From assembly GCA_017405445.1 (NCBI GenBank), contig JAFRAK010000002.1, positions 1 to 48,883 on the forward strand: 48,883 nucleotides of DNA. The letters run 5' to 3'. Numbering within the stretch: position 1 is the first letter of the stretch; each line of letters starts with the position of its first letter. The DNA comes from Bacilli bacterium. Lineage in GTDB: Bacteria > Bacillota_I > Bacilli_A > RF39 > UBA660. The position numbers were made by a program, and so were the translations under genes. Below the pieces are notes generated by a model. That model worked only from the letters and a program-made list of their open reading frames with translations. It did not search any database and had not been told where the DNA came from. Shown here piece by piece: positions 43,386-48,883 of this stretch.

Positions 43386-45116
43386 TTATTTAATTTGACT
43401 ATAGATAGAGAACATTGGTTGAATAATTGACACTAAGATAACTCCTACGATAACAGCAAGGAAACATATCATAATTGGTTCAACCAAACTCTTCATTTGA
43501 TCAATAAGAGTTTTATGTAACATTTGAAAGTGATTAGCAACTTTTTCCATCATAGCACCTAATTGTCCTGTAGATTCACCAGTAACAATCATTTCATACG
43601 CAACAATAGGAATTGCCCATTCACCACGGAAAGCTGCAGAAATAGATTCTCCTTTAGCTAAATTCTCTAATGTTTTATTAATAATTCTTTTATATACTTC
43701 ATTTGTAGTAATCTTTGATAATATTTCCATAGAATCCGTAATAAAAACACCATGGTTAATCAAAGATGAAAATGTTTTGGTAAAGTTAGCAATTTCATTA
43801 TAAATAATAATATTACCAATAATAGGTGTATGCATCAAAATAATTTGAACAGTCTCCCTAAACTTTTGTATTCTAGTAAATGCATAATAGAATGCAACAG
43901 CAATGAGTAATACGACAATTATGATAACATACCATTTTTCTCGAATAAAGGCACTGATATTAACAATAGCCTGAGTTAAAGCAGGAAGTTCTGCTCCTTG
44001 ATCTTCAAACATTTGAGTAAATTGAGGAACTAAGTAAGTAAGCATAAAGATCAAAACTCCAATTGCTAAAGTTAATACAACAATCGGATATGTCATAGCA
44101 GATTTCATTTGTTTACGAGTCTGATCCATAGAAGTATAGTACTCTGCCATATCATCCAAAATAGTTGGTAAATCTCCTGTCATTTCTGAAGTTTTAACCA
44201 TGTTAATTAATAGTTTTGGATAAACTGTAGGTTGCATTTCCATTGCCTCAGAAAAACTTTCACCTTTTAGTAATTCATAAACTAATTGATTAAAACTTTT
44301 CTTAAGTCCTTGTTTCTTTGTCTGCTTAGCTAAAATCTTAACAGAGTCAGATAATGCAATACCAGATTTTATATAAGTTGATAACTGAGTAAGGGAAAAT
44401 GATAAATCATTGGCACTCATTCTAGATCCACTACCAATATCTACATCCCATTTAGCACGTTCTTTAACACTTAATACTTGATAATCTTGAGAAAGTAAAA
44501 AGTTTCTTACATCATTTTCTTCTTCTGCATCAAAAGTACCATTTTCTTTCTTTCCATAAGAATTAATAATGGTATAACGATATCTCTTTTTAGGTTTTCT
44601 AACTTTTTCGACACCAGAACCAGCAGAATTACCAAATTCATCAATACCCATATTTAATCCATTTTCTGCAGCTTGTTGTTGAGCTTGTTGCTGTTGTGCT
44701 TGTAAAATAAGAGCTTTTTGTTGTTCTTCTGGACTTAAACCTTCTCCATTTTCAGATTGTTGAACGACTAAAACTTGAGAAGGATTTTCCCCTCCCAAAG
44801 AAGAATTTTGTTCTGGAAATACTCCTTGACTATTTGATGATTCATCTGAACCAGAAGCATTCGCAACTTCATCTGGATTTATCGCAATAACCGGAGTATT
44901 AGGATCTACCGCAGGAGGTAAATCTGTTCTAGGTTTATCTTTTTTTATAAAGGAAGTTTGCTGATTAAAACTACTACCCGGATCAAATATTTCATAACCT
45001 TCTATTGAATCAGGTCCTTCATCATCTTCTTCCGGAGTTAAAGGCTTAGCTTTTTTTCCTTTAGATGCACCAACAGGTTGTGTTAAAATATCTTTCAGTT
45101 TATCGAATAGTCCCAT
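43386..45116 (-). CDS. pilC: type II secretion/type IV pilus platform protein (PilC/GspF-like)
   Basis: This 576-residue inner-membrane protein has two repeated GspF domains. Domain one begins around FSLTQLSTYIKSGIALSDSV and domain two around FTKTFSSLINHGVFITDSM. Each is followed by hydrophobic helices (MTYPIVVLTLAIGVLIFMLT, ICFLAVIVGVILVSIIQPMF). It serves as the pilus assembly platform with a PilB-type ATPase. The N-terminal roughly 190 residues are unusual: a low-complexity Pro, Asp and Ser stretch and a Gln-rich coil (QQKALILQAQQQQAQQQAAE). These precede the normal beginning at KKRYRYTIINSYGK. ATG was chosen over TTG. Normal neighbours pilB, pilT and pilM are not in the window. Confidence 0.9.
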   Translation of the reverse strand: MGLFDKLKDILTQPVGASKGKKAKPLTPEEDDEGPDSIEGYEIFDPGSSFNQQTSFIKKDKPRTDLPPAVDPNTPVIAINPDEVANASGSDESSNSQGVFPEQNSSLGGENPSQVLVVQQSENGEGLSPEEQQKALILQAQQQQAQQQAAENGLNMGIDEFGNSAGSGVEKVRKPKKRYRYTIINSYGKKENGTFDAEEENDVRNFLLSQDYQVLSVKERAKWDVDIGSGSRMSANDLSFSLTQLSTYIKSGIALSDSVKILAKQTKKQGLKKSFNQLVYELLKGESFSEAMEMQPTVYPKLLINMVKTSEMTGDLPTILDDMAEYYTSMDQTRKQMKSAMTYPIVVLTLAIGVLIFMLTYLVPQFTQMFEDQGAELPALTQAIVNISAFIREKWYVIIIVVLLIAVAFYYAFTRIQKFRETVQIILMHTPIIGNIIIYNEIANFTKTFSSLINHGVFITDSMEILSKITTNEVYKRIINKTLENLAKGESISAAFRGEWAIPIVAYEMIVTGESTGQLGAMMEKVANHFQMLHKTLIDQMKSLVEPIMICFLAVIVGVILVSIIQPMFSIYSQIK

Positions 45117-45214
45117 AAGCCTCAACCTTCCTTTCTACCTTTTTATCTTATTTTATAATATCATAATTCTAAGCAATTGGAAAGTCCATTTTCAACTTTT
45201 TCAATATATTTACA

Positions 45215-45220
45215 TATAAT
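45215..45220 (+). promoter_or_regulatory. -10 box of the YqfQ-like gene
   Basis: TATAAT lies 18 bases after TTCAAC, a weak -35. The interval 45117-45238 separates this gene from the divergent pilC operon. Confidence 0.4.
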
Positions 45221-45238
45221 AGAGAAAGAGGTGAAACT

Positions 45239-45490
45239 ATGTATCCTAATCCTTCTAATAGTTTATTAAAAGGAAGTCTATCTTTTCTAAAAAGAATTAA
45301 TTTTTCTAATTTACTAGATGGTACTAGTAAAACACTAGGAGTAATCAATCAAGCAATACCAGTATTTTATCAAGTAAAACCATTAGTAAACAATATTGGA
45401 ACAGTATTCAAAATATCAAATGCTTTAAAAGAAAACCGTCAAGAAGAAAAAAAAGAAGAACCGAATCAAAGTCCAATCTTCTTTATTTAA
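45239..45490 (+). CDS. small YqfQ/VrrA-like protein
   Basis: This 83-residue protein contains NLLDGTSKTLGVINQAIPVF followed by YQVKPLVNNIGTVFKISNALKE. This recalls the C-terminal core (LxxTQKxLxxAQxxxPxVQQYGPLVKN) of B. subtilis YqfQ, whose function is unknown. An acidic, Pro- and Glu-rich tail follows. An AGAGGTG site precedes the ATG. Its TAA is directly next to the stop of tgt, with no spacer between the convergent genes. The assignment rests on a remembered pattern; the role is unknown. Confidence 0.6.
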   Translation: MYPNPSNSLLKGSLSFLKRINFSNLLDGTSKTLGVINQAIPVFYQVKPLVNNIGTVFKISNALKENRQEEKKEEPNQSPIFFI

Positions 45491-46615
<1,125 letters not shown>

Positions 46616-46640
46616 TCAATTCTTTTATAATTAATCAAAC

Positions 46641-46668
46641 AAGAAAAGAGTTATTTTACTCTTTTCTT
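46641..46668 (-). terminator. terminator of the GreA-C-domain protein gene
   Basis: The 11-base stem AAGAAAAGAGT/ACTCTTTTCTT with a six-base loop overlaps the stop codon and is followed by a T-rich tract on the minus strand. Confidence 0.8.
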
Positions 46669-47610
46669 TTCATTTTCATTTTCAATAGATAAAACGATTC
46701 CACTATATATTTGATTTCCTCTTTTAAATCTAAAAGATTCTCCTTTTCTTAATCCATATAGAGCATTCCCAAAACTAGAAATTCTTTCTACATATTGAGA
46801 TTCTATTTCCGTAGAATAAGCTCTTTGAATCATTTCAAACTCTCTCTCATAAGATCCATTTTTATCTTGTAGTAATACTTTTACTTTTGAACCAATCCCA
46901 ATGGTATCTCCATCTGGAATTTTTACAACAGCCTTTTTTAATAATTTTTCTAAATTATTTTTCTTATAAGTAGCTGTACTATTATGTTTAACATAAGAAT
47001 ACTTTTCTAATTCTTCTTCCATAATTTCTTTTTGAGAAGAAGTAATTACTACTCTTTCATCACCAAAACATTGATCTTTTAATTTTGAAGAACCACGTCT
47101 TGAATAAGGAACTTCATTAATAAAATGTTCATAGTGTTCTTTTATTTTATCAATTTCATCTATAGTAACACTTAATCTTCTACCAGTTGCAGAAACTATA
47201 TATGAAACAGTTTCTCCTTCTTTTTTACCAAGTAATGCTTTTCCTAAATCACTATCTAATGATACAAATTCACGATTTGGATTTACAAATGCAATCTTTT
47301 CTGTTAACAATCCTGTTTCTATATCATCCTCATCAAATTTAATAGTAAATCTAGTACCGATATCAATTGCATTAAAATTACGTTTAGTAACAAATTCACT
47401 TTCTTTTAAAGTATTAACAATTTCATCATATTCAACATAATTCTTATGAAGATTTGCTTCTACTTGAGAATCAATACAAAAACCATGTCCAATATTTTCC
47501 ATATCAGTTTTTTCTAATGATTTAAAATATTTTAAATACTCTTCTCTTTTTTGAAGCAACTCTTGCTTTTTCTCTCTTAATGATTTTACTTGTTCTGCGA
47601 TTAGTTTCAT
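46651..47610 (-). CDS. protein with two GreA/GreB C-terminal-like domains
   Basis: This 319-residue protein opens with a charged coiled-coil (residues 1-80). A GreA/GreB C-terminal (FKBP-like) domain follows near residues 82-155 with VSLDSDLGKALLGKKEGETV. A second similar domain lies near 235-311 with ISSFGNALYGLRKGESFRFK. This core resembles the SPLGxALLGxxxGD motif of GreA. GreA-type factors rescue backtracked RNA polymerase with an N-terminal coiled coil; here the coil seems short and the doubled domain is unusual. It has a consensus promoter directly after queA. A regulator of RNA polymerase is possible but untested. Confidence 0.65.
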   Translation of the reverse strand: MKLIAEQVKSLREKKQELLQKREEYLKYFKSLEKTDMENIGHGFCIDSQVEANLHKNYVEYDEIVNTLKESEFVTKRNFNAIDIGTRFTIKFDEDDIETGLLTEKIAFVNPNREFVSLDSDLGKALLGKKEGETVSYIVSATGRRLSVTIDEIDKIKEHYEHFINEVPYSRRGSSKLKDQCFGDERVVITSSQKEIMEEELEKYSYVKHNSTATYKKNNLEKLLKKAVVKIPDGDTIGIGSKVKVLLQDKNGSYEREFEMIQRAYSTEIESQYVERISSFGNALYGLRKGESFRFKRGNQIYSGIVLSIENENEKKRVK

Positions 47611-47634
47611 AATAGACCCCCTACTTAGTTGTTT

Positions 47635-47663
47635 ATTATAACAAACACCAAAATCTATGTCAA
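47635..47663 (-). promoter_or_regulatory. consensus promoter of the double GreA-C-domain gene
   Basis: On the minus strand TTGACA (47658-47663) and TATAAT (47635-47640) match consensus perfectly with 17 bases between. The -35 box abuts the queA stop codon. Confidence 0.85.
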
Positions 47664-48689
47664 TTAATGAATAAACATTGCATCTCCAAAGGAGAAGAAT
47701 CGATATTTTTCTTGAATTGCAATTTTATAAGCATGCAATATATTCTCTCTACCTGCTAAAGTAGATACTAACATAACTAATGTAGATTTAGGTAAATGAA
47801 AATTTGTAATTAAACCATCAATTGCTTGAAATTTATATCCTGGATAAATAAAGATATTAGTCCATCCACTACATTCCTTAAATGTACCATATAGATTCAT
47901 AATTGTTTCTAAAGTACGTGTACTAGTTGTACCTACTGCTATGATACGATGATTATTGCTTCTAGTTTGATTCAATAAATCTGCAGTTTCTTGATTCATT
48001 GTATAAAACTCACTATGCATTTCATGATCTTCTACCTTTTCAACACTAACAGGTCGAAAAGTACCAAGTCCAACATGTAGAGTAACATACGCAATATGAA
48101 CACCTTTATTTTTAATTTTATCAAGTAAATCATTGGTAAAATGAAGCCCTGCAGTAGGTGCTGCAGCAGAACCTACTTCTTTTGCATATACCGTTTGATA
48201 ACGAGATTGATCTTCTAATTTTTCATGAATATAAGGAGGAAGTGGCATTGTACCAAGTTTATCTAATATTTCTAAAAATATGCCATCATATATAAACTCA
48301 AAATGACGTATTCCTTCTTCTCCTTCAAACACACATTTTGCTTTTAATAAACCATCCCCAAAATTAACAATAGTACCTACTTTAATACGTCTAGCAGGTT
48401 TAACTAAAGTTTCCCATTTATCCTTTTCAAGATCTTTTAAAAGTAAAATCTCAACCACTGCACCAGTCTCTTCTTTAGTTCCAAAAAGTCTAGCTGGAAG
48501 TACCTTAGAGTTATTTAAAACTAATGTATCACCAGGATTTAAATAATCAAGTATATCATAAAATTTCTTATGTTCAATTTCTCCAGTATTCTTATCTAAA
48601 ACTAATAATCTAGATTCATCTCTTTTAAGAAGAGGAGTTTGAGCAATTAACTCTTCTGGTAAATCATAATCAAAATCTTCTACTTTCAT
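47664..48689 (-). CDS. queA: S-adenosylmethionine:tRNA ribosyltransferase-isomerase (QueA)
   Basis: This 341-residue enzyme adds the ribosyl part of S-adenosylmethionine to preQ1-tRNA to form epoxyqueuosine. It has the QueA pattern [20 protein letters not shown] at the start, [42 protein letters not shown] near residues 170-190, and GTTSTRTLE and [12 protein letters not shown]. The chosen ATG follows TTGGAGTG; an upstream in-frame ATG would add 11 residues across the promoter. An extended -10 (TGGTATAAT, 48711-48719) precedes it. Tgt lies two genes downstream. Confidence 0.96.
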   Translation of the reverse strand: MKVEDFDYDLPEELIAQTPLLKRDESRLLVLDKNTGEIEHKKFYDILDYLNPGDTLVLNNSKVLPARLFGTKEETGAVVEILLLKDLEKDKWETLVKPARRIKVGTIVNFGDGLLKAKCVFEGEEGIRHFEFIYDGIFLEILDKLGTMPLPPYIHEKLEDQSRYQTVYAKEVGSAAAPTAGLHFTNDLLDKIKNKGVHIAYVTLHVGLGTFRPVSVEKVEDHEMHSEFYTMNQETADLLNQTRSNNHRIIAVGTTSTRTLETIMNLYGTFKECSGWTNIFIYPGYKFQAIDGLITNFHLPKSTLVMLVSTLAGRENILHAYKIAIQEKYRFFSFGDAMFIH

Positions 48690-48710
48690 ACAATCACTCC
48701 AAACGTCTAA

Positions 48711-48719
48711 ATTATACCA
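48711..48719 (-). promoter_or_regulatory. extended -10 promoter of queA
   Basis: TGGTATAAT lies 22 bases before the start codon, with no strong -35. Confidence 0.55.
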
Positions 48720-48759
48720 CAAAACAGAAAAAAATGATACTGAAATAAAGTGATATGAT

Positions 48760-48795
48760 AAAAGTAGACAAGTAAAAAAGACACTGTCTACTTTT
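48760..48795 (+). terminator. hairpin in the leader of the right-edge gene
   Basis: The perfect 11-base stem AAAAGTAGACA/TGTCTACTTTT has a 14-base loop. It lies between a possible -10 (TATGAT, 48754-48759) and the ribosome site of the + strand gene, so it may be an attenuator in that gene's leader. It could instead be a plain terminator. Confidence 0.5.
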
Positions 48796-48828
48796 TCTAT
48801 GTTAAAATTTATTAAAGGAGATGATAAA

Positions 48829-48883
48829 ATGGCAAGATCAAATGAAACAAAAAATATTATGAGAACACCAAAAGAAAAAGAAA
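48829..48883 (+). CDS. start of a protein truncated by the window edge
   Basis: An AAAGGAG site (48814-48820) is followed by ATG GCA and 18 codons ([19 protein letters not shown]) to the end. The opening is basic and hydrophilic. I cannot name it. Confidence 0.55.
   Translation, partial: MARSNETKNIMRTPKEKE

Overview
The window (48,883 bases) is very AT-rich, gene-dense bacterial chromosome. It uses the standard bacterial code: TGA is a real stop, for example at 26490-26492, 28191-28193 and 35222-35224. Bacillota-type housekeeping genes (Bacillus-style DnaB initiator, RecD2, UppP, HelD, SpoVB-type flippase, CBS-containing family II pyrophosphatase, YqfQ-like protein) occur together with DUF285/BspA-type surface repeats, an Rpn/PD-(D/E)XK transposase-like gene and strong Shine-Dalgarno sites. 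I infer a host-associated, low-GC Bacilli relative of the uncultured RF39/Erysipelotrichia-Mollicutes type. This is inferred from gene content and not from a marker RNA. No tRNA, rRNA or CRISPR array was seen. No stretch longer than 300 bases lacks a gene; the largest gaps are about 100-210 bases and hold promoters and terminators.

Layout. 1-6.5 kb: an acyl-CoA synthetase, three tandem WXG100-like proteins (candidate type VII secretion substrates), a DUF1846 protein and a HELEH metallopeptidase-like protein. 6.5-10.5 kb: an envelope carbohydrate operon of polysaccharide deacetylase, polytopic protein with a large exported domain, and GT10 glycosyltransferase, with a divergent TetR regulator. 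11.3-20.6 kb: uppP, a degenerate phosphoglycerate-mutase-like protein, map, a 51-residue membrane microprotein, recD2, a radical SAM/SPASM protein and mtaB. 20.6-33.2 kb: three of the four members of a surface-protein family sharing an N-terminal export and beta-domain module, interleaved with a flippase plus two-component system on the + strand, a HopA1-like protein and helD. 33.2-45.1 kb: phosphomannomutase, a type IV prepilin, an Rpn gene, a small export protein, the pyrophosphatase, the fourth surface protein, dnaB, prepilin peptidase and PilC. 45.2-48.9 kb: a YqfQ-like protein, tgt, a double GreA-C-domain protein, queA and the start of one more gene.

Most genes lie on the minus strand in short operons. 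Terminator hairpins often overlap the stop codon of the gene they end, and several promoters carry an extended -10 element (TGnTATAAT). The dominant theme is the cell surface: secretion substrates, pili, glycan modification, lipid-carrier recycling and a modular surface-protein family. Two of the four family members are interrupted, one by an in-frame TAA and one by a +1 change in a seven-base homopolymer; the second is a plausible on/off switch.
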